Shown: positions 44,557-53,736 of the stretch, piece after piece | How the letters are laid out: each line of letters starts with the position of its first letter | Numbering within the stretch: position 1 is the first letter of the stretch | NCBI GenBank assembly: GCA_027493525.1 | Contig: JAOSKN010000003.1 | Span: 1,922,001 to 1,986,000 of the forward strand | DNA from: Planctomycetota bacterium | GTDB lineage: Bacteria; Planctomycetota; SZUA-567; H5-PLA8 | Direction: 5' to 3' | Length of the DNA: 64,000 nt | Notes under the pieces: generated by a model | Told to the model about the DNA's origin: nothing | Seen by the model: the letters and a program-made list of their open reading frames with translations, nothing else | Database searches by the model: none | Translations under genes and position numbers: made by a program

Positions 44557-47500
44557 ATGCGCGTGCTCGCGATTGGATTCGGCTTGGTCCTGGGCACGCT
44601 GCTGCTGGTGAGCATCGGCGCGCTGGTTCCGCCTGGGCCGGCTCCGATTCTTGGGGGGGTAAGCGCTCCGGTTGAATCGGCCGCAATCCCCGCGCAGGTC
44701 CGCCACGCCGCGCCCCTTGTTGTTTTATCCGCGAAGAACAAGCCCGAGTCGTTCGTCAAGCTCGCCGAACGGCAGGCGGATCGGGCGCGCAACATCCACG
44801 AAAACTTCGAGGCCGCGATGAACCTCGCCGGCGCGCTGCAAAAAGCTGGAAAACCGGACGCCGCCGTCGATGACGCGCTCCGCCGCGCCGCCGATTTCGC
44901 CGAGTGCCTTCCCGCGGGCACGCTCGGCGCGAACGGCCGGCCCACGCCCTTCTCCGGCCCCGAAGGCGGCGCGCGCACGCTGCTCGCCCAGGCGCACCGC
45001 GAGATCGTCCACGGCGAACAAGCCGCCGCGCGCCGGCATCTGGAGTTGTTGCTCGAACGCTACGCCGAAGCGAGTCCCGCGCTCGCGGAGCAAGCGCGTG
45101 CCGACCTGGCGCGGCTGGACAGCGGGGAGCAGGCGGCCGGAGCGCCACGGGCCTTGGCCGGTGCGAAAGAGGAAAAGCTCCTCGGCAACCGGAAACCGGC
45201 GACCGGAAACCAGCAACCGGTAACCGTCGCCGCGCGCGAGGTCTCGCCCGTCCAGACCACGCTCGTCCTGGCGACCAGCGAAGCCAACACCGTGATCTTC
45301 AGCGGGGCCGAGAACGGCAAGACCTACACCATCTCCGCCGCCGGGATTTGGGCGCAAGATCCGGACCCTCAATTCGACACCGGCCCGGAAGGCCTGGCGA
45401 GCTTCGGGACCATTTCCGGCGGCCCGTTCGCGGGGATGTTCTTTGGAACCTTTGCCGCGCAGGAACCCGGCAGTGGAAGTTGGCAGGCCATCGGCGCGTC
45501 GGGTTCCATTACGGCGACGGCCGACGGGGAAATTCTCGGTTCGTTCGCGGATATTCTGGGGCTTTACGGGGACAATAACGGCGCGCTGTTCGTCACCGTG
45601 TCCGAGGAAGGCTTCGAGCCGCCGCCGGGCGCGACCGCGCCGCCGCTCGCCGATGCCCGCGTGAGCCCCGATACCGCCTGCGTGCATTACGCCTCGACGA
45701 ACGTCGCGCTCGACGGGAGCCTCTCGGCGGACGCCGACGCGGAGGGCGACGCGCCCGCGCTGCGCTGGTTTCACTGGCGTCTGGTCAACCTCACGAATCC
45801 GGCGGTGAGGCCGCTCGTGTACGAGGGCCCCGATTCGTTCGCGTTTCCAAGCGGGCTGAATCAGCCCGGCGCATACGAAGTGACCTTGCGCGTCGTGGAT
45901 AACGAGGGCGAACTCGGCACGGCGGTCCGGACGCTCACGGCGGTGGGGATCGTCTTCGATCCGCCGTCGCTGGAGGCCGAGGTTGGCGCGACGGCGACCT
46001 CGAACGCGGAAGTGATCCCCGCGAGCGCGGCGGATGGGATCAGCTTTGAATTCAGCGTGCCGGACGTGGCGAATTTCCAGGCGACGAGCGCGGGCGCGGG
46101 CGTCATCGAAGTCCAGATCGAGGGCGTGGCGGAAGGCAGCACGGAATTAATCGCGCAAGTCCAGGGCGAATTCGGCCCGGAGAACTGCGAGTTTCTGTAT
46201 GTAAGCGTGGTTCCGCCGTCTATCAAGACGCCGCCCGTCGCGATAGCGGAGACGACCACGCCGGTCATCTGCGCGGGCGGGACGGTGACGCTGGACGGCA
46301 GCGGCTCGCACGATACGGACACGGTCAACGACGACCAAATCCTGCCTCAGATTCAGAACTATGCCTGGACCCTGGTGAACCTGACGGACCCGGGGCAACC
46401 GCCGATTACCTTCAGTACCCCCAATGCCATGACGACGACGGTGCTGACTGCGCCGGGCGAATACGAGGCGACGCTGGTGGTGACGGACAACGACGGGGAT
46501 CCGTCGCTGGACGGATCGAGCGATGCGCACGCGACGCTGATCGTGGTGGGCGTGACGTTCGAGCCGGACGTGCTGGCCGTGGAGGTTGGCGAAACGGAAC
46601 TTACCGTCGCGACGGTCGTGCCCGCGAGCGCGGCCGGCAGCGTCACGTTCTCCCTGACGGATGCCGCGAAAGCGTCCATTCCCGCGAATCTGCCCGCCGG
46701 CGCGATCGTCCCGATACCCGTGACGGGCTTGACCGAAGGGCTGACGACGCTACGGGCGGAAGTGGCCACCGGCATGGGGAGCGAAATCTGCGCGACGGCG
46801 GACATTGCCGTCCTGCCTGCTCCCGCGGGAGCCGTCGCGGCCATCCTGGATACCGAAGACAATGTACTGGAATTCCTGGGCCATAAGCTGGACAAATTGC
46901 CCGTGGACAGCCAGGGTTTCGGAACCGTGGTGAGCCTGCAATTCGGCGGCGGCGCGGCGGTTGCGGCGCGCGCTTCCGGCCTTGCCCCGGTCGAACTGTC
47001 CGACGATCGGATCGACACGCTCAACGTGGAGCTTTCCCGAAACCAGGACGGCTTCTCGGAGCGGATTTCGCTTACCGAGACGGGCGCGGACTCGCTGGAC
47101 TTCTTCAGCGCGGACGGCACGGTCGTCGCTCGAGTGACCCGTCCTCCGGGGAACGACACGAAGCGTATCGACACGATGGAACTCACCCTTACCTCGACGA
47201 GATACCTGGCGATCGACACGACTTTCAACTTGATCGAAACCGGGAAGAATACACGAACCTTCAGGAGTCCCGACCGCGGCTTGAGCGTGTTATTCATCGG
47301 CCGGCCGCATGCGAACCGGCGGGACTTGGCGCTGGCCTTCGTCTTCGACGCGACGGCGCGGGACCTGGACCCCGCGTTGCTGATCGAGACGGGCAAGGAT
47401 ACGCTGGACTTCCGGAGCGCGAACGGCAAGACGCGGCTCGTCCTGCCGGCGGGCGTGGAATTCGACGCGCATGCGGCGGACGAATTCGAGGCGCGCTTCA

Positions 47501-49953
47501 GCGAGGCGCGGCAGGGCGTCTCCGGCGCGCCTTTGCGCCTGCTGGAGTCGGGCGCCGACAGCCTGTTCTTCCAGACGCGCGGCGCGGGGCTGTCGGGGAG
47601 CAACGAGATCGTTGTTCGGGTAGAGATGAGCAGGGACGATGCTTCGCAAGGCGGCACCGTAGCCAATACCATTGTTGCCACTTTAAGCGCGGGAAGCCAG
47701 TCCATCGAAGTCACCCTCACTCGCCAGCCAGGAATTGGCGATCCGGTCAGGTATTTTTCGAAGGCCATAAAAGTAGGCGCGAACGAAACCAGTAGGGATG
47801 AAGTCGCAATTCAGGCCGCGCCTGGAACCAAAGTGACGGCGCAAGCCGCCAAACCCAAAGATGGAGCCTTGGTCATATCCCAGCGGGTCGCCGTGTACGA
47901 AGCCGCCATCCTTGAGCCCAGTACGAACGTCGTAGTGGCGGGGCCGAATAGTACGGCGAATATAGCGCTCCTTATTGGAACGGGTGGGACTCAAACGCCT
48001 GACGCGGAAAGCCTCGAGGCCACGATGGAAATTAGTTCGGGCGGCGAGTTGATACGTAAATTAACGGGGCCTGTAAGCCTGACCGATGTTGCTGGCGTTT
48101 TGGCCTGGGACCTTACGAACGAATTCGCGGTGTTTGTACCACCCGGCAACTACGACATAACCATTACCGTGGCGCCCCCGGGCGCGCCGACCGCATCGCG
48201 AGCCGTTTCCAACACCCACACCGTCACCGTGGTGGAAAATCTCGGCAAGCCTAAGGCCTCCATAGTGGACGTGGACACGTACCGGGTGATGGTGGCCAAG
48301 ATGGCTGGGGTATCTCCTGGCAGTCAAAACGCGGACGTTAGAATCGTCATTTCTGACTTGCCGCCAGGACAACAAGCGCTTGTAACGGTGGAAGACCTGC
48401 CTGGAGCCGGAAGCTGTACCATTGAGGATTCACGGAGAATAGACCCAAGGACCTTGTTATTGCCTACTGGGGTTCATAATGGGATCAAGCTTCAGGGGGA
48501 CCGGCTAAGTAAATCGCGGCACGATATTCTCGTCACCGTGCGTGACCCCGTAAGCAAGGCCGTATTGGCAAGCGAGACCTTTACTTCATTTTGGGTTGCT
48601 CTGGATTCCCCGCCAGATTTCCATGGAAATGGTGCGCCGGAACTCCCGATTGAGCCGAATAATGGTAGGTTTCCACTACGAGAGAACCTTTTCATTCGCT
48701 TTCTCACTAGAAAACCAGGGTTTGGGATACTTAAGCTACCAGCGGAGAGTGTAGCCCATACTGGTATTCTCGTTAGAGGTACGATCATCCCTTCCGGAAT
48801 GGTGTCTACTGACTTCAGAATTGAAACAAGCGAAAGGGATGGCTTCAACTTCGCTCGGAAACGTACAACAAGAATGTGGGTTGAAAGTGGGCCGGATATT
48901 TGTACTTCTGAAAACCCCGCCGGCGGCGGAGCAAATGTTGACAATGGGGACGACGATCCCGATGGAGACGTTTCAGACGAAGATCTAAAGCCAGATCGTG
49001 ACGGTTCAGAAAGAGATCTATATATCTATAGTATCGATGCCCCTAGAGTATCAAGTAGCCAGATAATCCATAACGAAACTCTTCGATTTCGTGGCAACTT
49101 CAATACCTTTACCGAATATCAATCGGTACGTTGCTCTGGAGATTTTGTTTGGTTTAGCCGAATTTCGGTCACAAAATCTCCTCAGGGTGACCTGCAAAGC
49201 AGCAGTACATTCCAGCATGACAACCTAAATGCGCCAGGCATTACTTCATTGGCTCCCGATTTAATCAGCACTCCCCCGACTGTGGATTTTGTAATCGGAG
49301 CCATTTCACCTACGGCGATTGCACCTTCCCTCCCAGGACCGCAAGTCCTTGATGTTATATCAAAAGCTGGAACTACATTTCCTCCAGGTATGATAACAGT
49401 CAGTTTGGACAAGATATCCGGAGATGGTCCTGACAGTATTCCTCTTATTGGACAACCGACGAGGAAAGCTGGTGACACAATCATCTCTGTAGCCTTGGAT
49501 AGTGCTGCAATAGCAAACTCATTAAGAGCAGACTATCGAGTACATGTTGAAATCGACGGAGTTGGTTGTCAGTCGTTCACATCGCTTATTATCGGGAACA
49601 GATTCTGGCAGAATGTTGCTTTGGCCAATGATTTTGACCCCATAACAAATAAGATAACCGGTATCACGGTGACATTTGTTCCTTTAAACGCATCTGGAAT
49701 TCCAATCAATTTACCGGCGGATGCTCTACCTACTATTCAGCCTTCACCAGCATTTACGACAACAGGGACCATTCAAGCGGCCGGGCCTGTTCAAGTAAAG
49801 GCAAATGGAGTCGAATTCTTCAGGAAATTTGTTCTTCCTCCAAGCACTCCTCCATTATCGGGTGGCTTCGTGATTGAATGCCAGGGCCCCGCCTCGGTTC
49901 CTCCGATTGCACCGGGCTATGCCCCTTTGCTGACTTATACGGAAGGGCAATAA
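44557..49953 (+). CDS. Giant secreted protein with Ig/PKD-like domains and a low-GC C-terminus
   Basis: About 1798 aa from ATG at 44557 (GGAGGGG six bases upstream); an ATG at 44542 would add five residues. An N-terminal membrane or signal segment (about 1-24) precedes a helical part, a heptanucleotide-repeat-encoded linker (14 residues, 45186-45227) and several Ig/PKD-like domains. Around residues 825-1020 a module with 'SLTETGADSLDFFSADG'-type cores repeats four times. Acidic Asp-rich segments lie near residues 1460-1490. GC content and codon choice change at about 47.6 kb: before it the gene is high-GC like its neighbours, after it clearly AT-richer to the stop. No enzyme motif was recognised. 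It follows the ECF/anti-sigma pair. Confidence 0.65.
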   Translation: MRVLAIGFGLVLGTLLLVSIGALVPPGPAPILGGVSAPVESAAIPAQVRHAAPLVVLSAKNKPESFVKLAERQADRARNIHENFEAAMNLAGALQKAGKPDAAVDDALRRAADFAECLPAGTLGANGRPTPFSGPEGGARTLLAQAHREIVHGEQAAARRHLELLLERYAEASPALAEQARADLARLDSGEQAAGAPRALAGAKEEKLLGNRKPATGNQQPVTVAAREVSPVQTTLVLATSEANTVIFSGAENGKTYTISAAGIWAQDPDPQFDTGPEGLASFGTISGGPFAGMFFGTFAAQEPGSGSWQAIGASGSITATADGEILGSFADILGLYGDNNGALFVTVSEEGFEPPPGATAPPLADARVSPDTACVHYASTNVALDGSLSADADAEGDAPALRWFHWRLVNLTNPAVRPLVYEGPDSFAFPSGLNQPGAYEVTLRVVDNEGELGTAVRTLTAVGIVFDPPSLEAEVGATATSNAEVIPASAADGISFEFSVPDVANFQATSAGAGVIEVQIEGVAEGSTELIAQVQGEFGPENCEFLYVSVVPPSIKTPPVAIAETTTPVICAGGTVTLDGSGSHDTDTVNDDQILPQIQNYAWTLVNLTDPGQPPITFSTPNAMTTTVLTAPGEYEATLVVTDNDGDPSLDGSSDAHATLIVVGVTFEPDVLAVEVGETELTVATVVPASAAGSVTFSLTDAAKASIPANLPAGAIVPIPVTGLTEGLTTLRAEVATGMGSEICATADIAVLPAPAGAVAAILDTEDNVLEFLGHKLDKLPVDSQGFGTVVSLQFGGGAAVAARASGLAPVELSDDRIDTLNVELSRNQDGFSERISLTETGADSLDFFSADGTVVARVTRPPGNDTKRIDTMELTLTSTRYLAIDTTFNLIETGKNTRTFRSPDRGLSVLFIGRPHANRRDLALAFVFDATARDLDPALLIETGKDTLDFRSANGKTRLVLPAGVEFDAHAADEFEARFSEARQGVSGAPLRLLESGADSLFFQTRGAGLSGSNEIVVRVEMSRDDASQGGTVANTIVATLSAGSQSIEVTLTRQPGIGDPVRYFSKAIKVGANETSRDEVAIQAAPGTKVTAQAAKPKDGALVISQRVAVYEAAILEPSTNVVVAGPNSTANIALLIGTGGTQTPDAESLEATMEISSGGELIRKLTGPVSLTDVAGVLAWDLTNEFAVFVPPGNYDITITVAPPGAPTASRAVSNTHTVTVVENLGKPKASIVDVDTYRVMVAKMAGVSPGSQNADVRIVISDLPPGQQALVTVEDLPGAGSCTIEDSRRIDPRTLLLPTGVHNGIKLQGDRLSKSRHDILVTVRDPVSKAVLASETFTSFWVALDSPPDFHGNGAPELPIEPNNGRFPLRENLFIRFLTRKPGFGILKLPAESVAHTGILVRGTIIPSGMVSTDFRIETSERDGFNFARKRTTRMWVESGPDICTSENPAGGGANVDNGDDDPDGDVSDEDLKPDRDGSERDLYIYSIDAPRVSSSQIIHNETLRFRGNFNTFTEYQSVRCSGDFVWFSRISVTKSPQGDLQSSSTFQHDNLNAPGITSLAPDLISTPPTVDFVIGAISPTAIAPSLPGPQVLDVISKAGTTFPPGMITVSLDKISGDGPDSIPLIGQPTRKAGDTIISVALDSAAIANSLRADYRVHVEIDGVGCQSFTSLIIGNRFWQNVALANDFDPITNKITGITVTFVPLNASGIPINLPADALPTIQPSPAFTTTGTIQAAGPVQVKANGVEFFRKFVLPPSTPPLSGGFVIECQGPASVPPIAPGYAPLLTYTEGQ
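45186..45227 (+). repeat. Heptanucleotide repeat inside coding sequence
   Basis: Six tandem 7-base units (CAACCGG, AAACCGG, CGACCGG, AAACCAG, CAACCGG, TAACCGT) total 42 bases. Because 42 is a multiple of three, the array inserts 14 residues (NRKPATGNQQPVT-like) without breaking the frame. Similar ACCGG-type heptamers are usually intergenic in bacteria, so a coding location is uncommon. Confidence 0.8.
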
Positions 49954-49955
49954 AG

Positions 49956-50660
49956 ATGAACTATCGCATAAGCGTCGCATGTGTCCTGATAACGCTTTTC
50001 GCGCACTCCTCATGGTGCTTGGATGAGCAAGAATCGCGAGCTGTTCATGCAAGTGTTGTAGGGTTGCTGGATAAGCCTGAGCCCGAGCGCATGAAGAGCG
50101 TTGGAGAAATGCCAATCGGACAATTGCCCCAAATTCGAGAGGTGCTCCGTAATGCGGTTCATGGAAAACTGCACATTACTGGAAAGTACTACATCGTACG
50201 CCCTGATATCGGCCTCGACGATCCAATTCAAAGTCTCCAGCTTAGAGCCAACGCGGCCGCAAAAACCTTGCTGCTGATCGGAGGCGAAGACGATCTTTTT
50301 GCCGTACTCTTGGAATTATCCAAGCACTATGCGCCACACTCCGCTCAGGAAGTATTGTCAAAGCCCTCTCCCGCTCAAATCTTTTCAATTCTCGGCCAGC
50401 AAGTGAGACTTTCTTTCCTCCGTTACCTCGTGCGCGAACACGATGTAGAGACGCTGGAATCTTTCATGGAGTATGTACAGAAATGGGGGCAATTGAAAGA
50501 CTGGCATCAAGACCTTCGAATTCTTATTGAAAGCATCGATACCACTCAGCGGAGGCTTAGGATCGTTGAAACACATGCCAGCGGATTACTCAAGAAAGAA
50601 GCGGAGGAGGCCGCAAGAAAAGAACCGCCCAAACGCGACGAGCGGCACGAATTCCCGTGA
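49956..50660 (+). CDS. Small secreted protein of unknown function, low GC
   Basis: 234 aa, start two bases after the preceding stop with GGAAGGG upstream. Signal peptide at about 1-21 (MNYRISVACVLITLFAHSSW). The rest is mainly helical ('LLLIGGEDDLFAVLLELSKH', 'SFLRYLVREHDVETLESFME') and ends in a charged Lys/Glu/Arg tail. I do not recognise a family. GC content is well below the surrounding genome and like the C-terminal third of the preceding gene, so the two were probably acquired together. Its position directly after a variable low-GC C-terminus is where an accessory or immunity partner would lie, but nothing in the sequence proves that role. Confidence 0.65.
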   Translation: MNYRISVACVLITLFAHSSWCLDEQESRAVHASVVGLLDKPEPERMKSVGEMPIGQLPQIREVLRNAVHGKLHITGKYYIVRPDIGLDDPIQSLQLRANAAAKTLLLIGGEDDLFAVLLELSKHYAPHSAQEVLSKPSPAQIFSILGQQVRLSFLRYLVREHDVETLESFMEYVQKWGQLKDWHQDLRILIESIDTTQRRLRIVETHASGLLKKEAEEAARKEPPKRDERHEFP

Positions 50661-50777
50661 CGAGGCGAGCCAACTCTCTTGCCGAGGGCGACATCATGGG
50701 AGATGAGCGCACCGGCGAAGATGAATTGGCAGGTGGTATTCCTCCCAACGCGCTCCTCGCCCCTCGCCCCGGCAGCA

Positions 50778-51445
50778 GTAAAGCGCCCCCCTTTCCGATT
50801 GGACAGGGGCTAAGAGACGGGCAGCTTGGTTGACGGGCCGGTCAGAGGCCTCCGGCACAAGGGGGACACTTTATCGACGGGCACGAACTCGGCGGCGGTC
50901 TCCTTTGGCTACCGTCTCCCGTTGATGGCCATAAGTTCAGGATCGAAGTGGAATGCAAGACGGTCTTCGACGGCCAGGAACTGTCGGTGTCCCTGAACCG
51001 CGACTACGACTTCACCGGCGCCGGCCCGGGTCCGGTGCGCGATCCTGACACCGGCGAGGAAGACTTTTCCAGCCGTGTGCAGCCGAACGTCACGGCGCTG
51101 CCGCGCTCGGACGAAGAGGAGCGGCTGGTCGAGGTGTTCATTTCACCAAGGACGGGCGCGGCCCCGAACGAGTGGCCTTGGGTCGATGGGATCGAGACGG
51201 TGGCCTACGACCCGGCGACGTCGATGGCGACGCTGCGCCTGAAGCCGGAACGCCTCAACACGGACGATCCGGAGTTCCCGTATGTCGAAGACCCCGGCGT
51301 AGCGCCGGGGATGCACGCGGTCAACGGCGAGCCGGACCTGTTCAACGTCGTCAGCGTGCGTCCGAGCACGGTCGTGGCGGGGCAGGTTGTGCGGCTGACG
51401 ATCGGCGGCGCGAACCTTCCGGACGCGCTCGGCGGGGTGCGGACG
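50778..51445 (+). repeat. 668-bp direct repeat, copy 1 (core)
   Basis: Begins GTAAAGCGCCCC and ends ...GTGCGGACG. It matches 54891-55450 plus 56842-56949 at a constant offset of 4113 bp, with only a handful of mismatches, for example AAGGGGGAC against AAGGGCGAC and TTGGCTACC against TTGGCTGCC. It is high-GC and includes about 165 bp upstream of the first ATG as well as coding sequence, so the repeat unit is not just a domain. Confidence 0.95.
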
Positions 51446-51733
51446 GTGGATTACAACAACGACGAGGAGTTGTGGGATTTGCTCCAGACGGCCGCGCCGC
51501 CGAGTTCGTTCGTCTTCACGGCGTCGGACGGGGTTCCGCCGCCGGCGGGAGAGGACACGGGGATCGAAGTCCTTCGCGCGCGGACGCGGAAAGACCCGCG
51601 CTACGTGACGGAAATCGGCGAAGTGGATTTGGAAGTGCGCCTCGGCGCGAACGCGCCGGTGGGGCTGTACGACCTGACGCTGCCGCTGAAGGATGGGGGA
51701 CGGCGCGGTTGGAGGAGGTTATTGAAAGCATAA
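50834..51733 (+). pseudogene. Displaced core of a large secreted protein, 5'-truncated, frame-slipped from its tail
   Basis: An open frame runs from 50834, just after a stop, with the first ATG at 50948; the residues before that ATG ('HELGGGLLWLPSPVDGHKFR') read as genuine protein, so the true 5' end is missing. The product resembles beta-sandwich surface domains, including an IPT-like 'VRPSTVVAGQVVRLTIGGAN'. At the G-run 51695-51699 the frame breaks and it stops at 51733, while the adjacent frame continues as 'GTARLEEVIESINFEYLVPE' into the low-GC tail. A one-base change in the G-run would fuse the two. It could be a silent recombination donor, a decayed gene or a phase-variable gene. Confidence 0.65.
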
Positions 51734-53721
51734 ACTTTGAGTATTTAGTTCCAGAACACGCAGATTTTACAGGACAACTATCAACAACTTTCCTTTCTAT
51801 ATCAAACCCAAGACCAAGAATTATTATTGACCCTATAAGCTTAGATGACGTCCAAGTAGACAATGAGAAGGCATCCATTTCGGTATCGGGTTACGTAGTT
51901 GACAAAATCGCAGATAACGGAGTGGGGCGTTTGGCGTCTTTGGGTGGATCAGATATTGATGCAATTAAGTTTTCGGTAAATGGAAATATGTTTTACACGC
52001 AACCACTAAATCGAGACATTAACTACGAATCTCAGAATTCAAATTACTGGCTACAACATCCGTATCGAGCAAAGTTCGGACCAATATCCATTGAGGTTCC
52101 AATTTCGACAAGTACAGAAACTGTCTTAGATATTACCACCTCCCCTAATGGAATTGGTCTGACTGGTTCGATCGAAATACGATTGGAGATAGGACGATTT
52201 GTTGATCATATTTCTGGCATCGATCAAGCCGGAATTACTGGCCTGCGTCTTGAAGGCGATAATGAATCAACTGAATACTTCCCCTTCACCGTTAGATACA
52301 GAGATCGGGTCGAGCACGAGAACTCCGAAATTGATGTTCTAGGAACAACATTTGAAGTAGGAGTCAAGGAAGACGGCTACTATTACCCTAAGGGGCCTAG
52401 CAAGCAGGTGTACTGCATCGTTAAGTTAAATGGGGCTTTTTATTTGACTTGGGTTGACCGTGATGGAATTGTAAGGACGGCGCTCATATCTAAGAAGTCT
52501 TTCGCTGATGCGGTTACGGTGTTTGAAAAGGTCCATAACCTGAAAGGAAAGCTTGTTGCTTATCAACCTACCGGCTTGCCGATAAAGCTTGTGGATTCCC
52601 TTAGCCCTCCATTTAGAGAATACTTGAATAACATTATTACCTTTAGATCGCATTTGCATGAAATAAATATCATAACTGGTGCAAGGCCAATTATCCCAGC
52701 TGACTTGGGATATGAAATCGACTTCCTGAAAAGAACAAACCAAAGAGAACCAGTCAAAAGCACGATAAAATATCTTGAGCAGGCGAAGTTGCCTGGCTAT
52801 TTTTCCGAAGGTATCAACCTTTATGATTCAATTGTGCAGAGTTTTCAAGATGCACGGGGAATCGCCGAAGTGCTGTGGTTAATGGATCATTGGAAATTGC
52901 TAAAAGAACTTTCTGAATGGGCCAAGGTACCTAAGGAAGCGATTATCTCTGGCTTGTTTTCTGAAACTCAAGACGATAATACCTTTACTGTATGGGCGGA
53001 GAGCGCACTTACCAATAATACATATGTAAGAAAATTGCAACTTCAAATTACTGGGACAGGTCTTTGCAATCTTCATTACACTTTGCCATATGAGACTGTT
53101 CACGGATTCGGTATTTTGGAATTTCTTGAGGAGCCAGCAACGGGCTTGGGCATAGAAGAGGAGCGCGAAAAGGTGTTTACTATATTCTCCGCACTCACGC
53201 GACTAGGCAATACGAATAGGGAACTAGCGCGCATTGACTTTCAGGAGAATATTCAAACAAATGATGTGCGATCAATGATATTATATACAGCTGTGTGGCA
53301 TAGCATTGCTAGGCAATTATATGTCCAGGCACCAGACCGGTTGACATATAATCCATTTGTGGAAAACTCACAACCTAAGTGGACCGCCCAGGATATTAAT
53401 GTATCTGGTGATGCTTCGTATCAAAAAGTAAGCTTGGCCAATATTGTAATGATGGCGATTGAACAGGCGTACCTTGGATTTAAGAGCCCTACAGGAGGGT
53501 TGGCGCCTGTTCCTGTGGGAAAAGTGGACCTAAGAACAGGAAAAGTATACGGCGGTCCACCGCCACCTGCGCTACCAAGTTTCTTGGATTTAAGGAAATT
53601 GAACACAGGACCTAGGAATTTGTATGGTCTTCCATATCAGTTTGCAACGACATATTTCGACGAAGTGCTCGATCGAGTTCGCAACGAAGTAGTTTTAGTG
53701 GAGTTCCTTGCTGGCGAATGA
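51697..53721 (+). CDS. Low-GC C-terminal tail, about 674 residues, unknown function
   Basis: This frame is open upstream only as a high-GC shadow; real protein character begins at 51697, one base out of phase with the core. It contains beta-rich and then helical segments ('ISLDDVQVDNEKASISVSGY', 'YFPFTVRYRDRVEHENSEID', 'IAEVLWLMDHWKLLKELSEW', 'NIVMMAIEQAYLGFKSPTGG') and ends 'RVRNEVVLVEFLAGE'. There is no signal peptide or convincing start codon of its own, so it is probably expressed only when joined to a core. I do not recognise a family or catalytic motif. GC is far below that of the core, which points to separate ancestry. Confidence 0.6.
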   Translation, partial: GTARLEEVIESINFEYLVPEHADFTGQLSTTFLSISNPRPRIIIDPISLDDVQVDNEKASISVSGYVVDKIADNGVGRLASLGGSDIDAIKFSVNGNMFYTQPLNRDINYESQNSNYWLQHPYRAKFGPISIEVPISTSTETVLDITTSPNGIGLTGSIEIRLEIGRFVDHISGIDQAGITGLRLEGDNESTEYFPFTVRYRDRVEHENSEIDVLGTTFEVGVKEDGYYYPKGPSKQVYCIVKLNGAFYLTWVDRDGIVRTALISKKSFADAVTVFEKVHNLKGKLVAYQPTGLPIKLVDSLSPPFREYLNNIITFRSHLHEINIITGARPIIPADLGYEIDFLKRTNQREPVKSTIKYLEQAKLPGYFSEGINLYDSIVQSFQDARGIAEVLWLMDHWKLLKELSEWAKVPKEAIISGLFSETQDDNTFTVWAESALTNNTYVRKLQLQITGTGLCNLHYTLPYETVHGFGILEFLEEPATGLGIEEEREKVFTIFSALTRLGNTNRELARIDFQENIQTNDVRSMILYTAVWHSIARQLYVQAPDRLTYNPFVENSQPKWTAQDINVSGDASYQKVSLANIVMMAIEQAYLGFKSPTGGLAPVPVGKVDLRTGKVYGGPPPPALPSFLDLRKLNTGPRNLYGLPYQFATTYFDEVLDRVRNEVVLVEFLAGE

Positions 53722-53736
53722 AGGTTGGTGTGGTTA

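Noticed and set aside
45186-45227. Short tandem repeats considered as a CRISPR remnant.
   Set aside because: The units are contiguous heptamers without spacers and lie inside a coding sequence.
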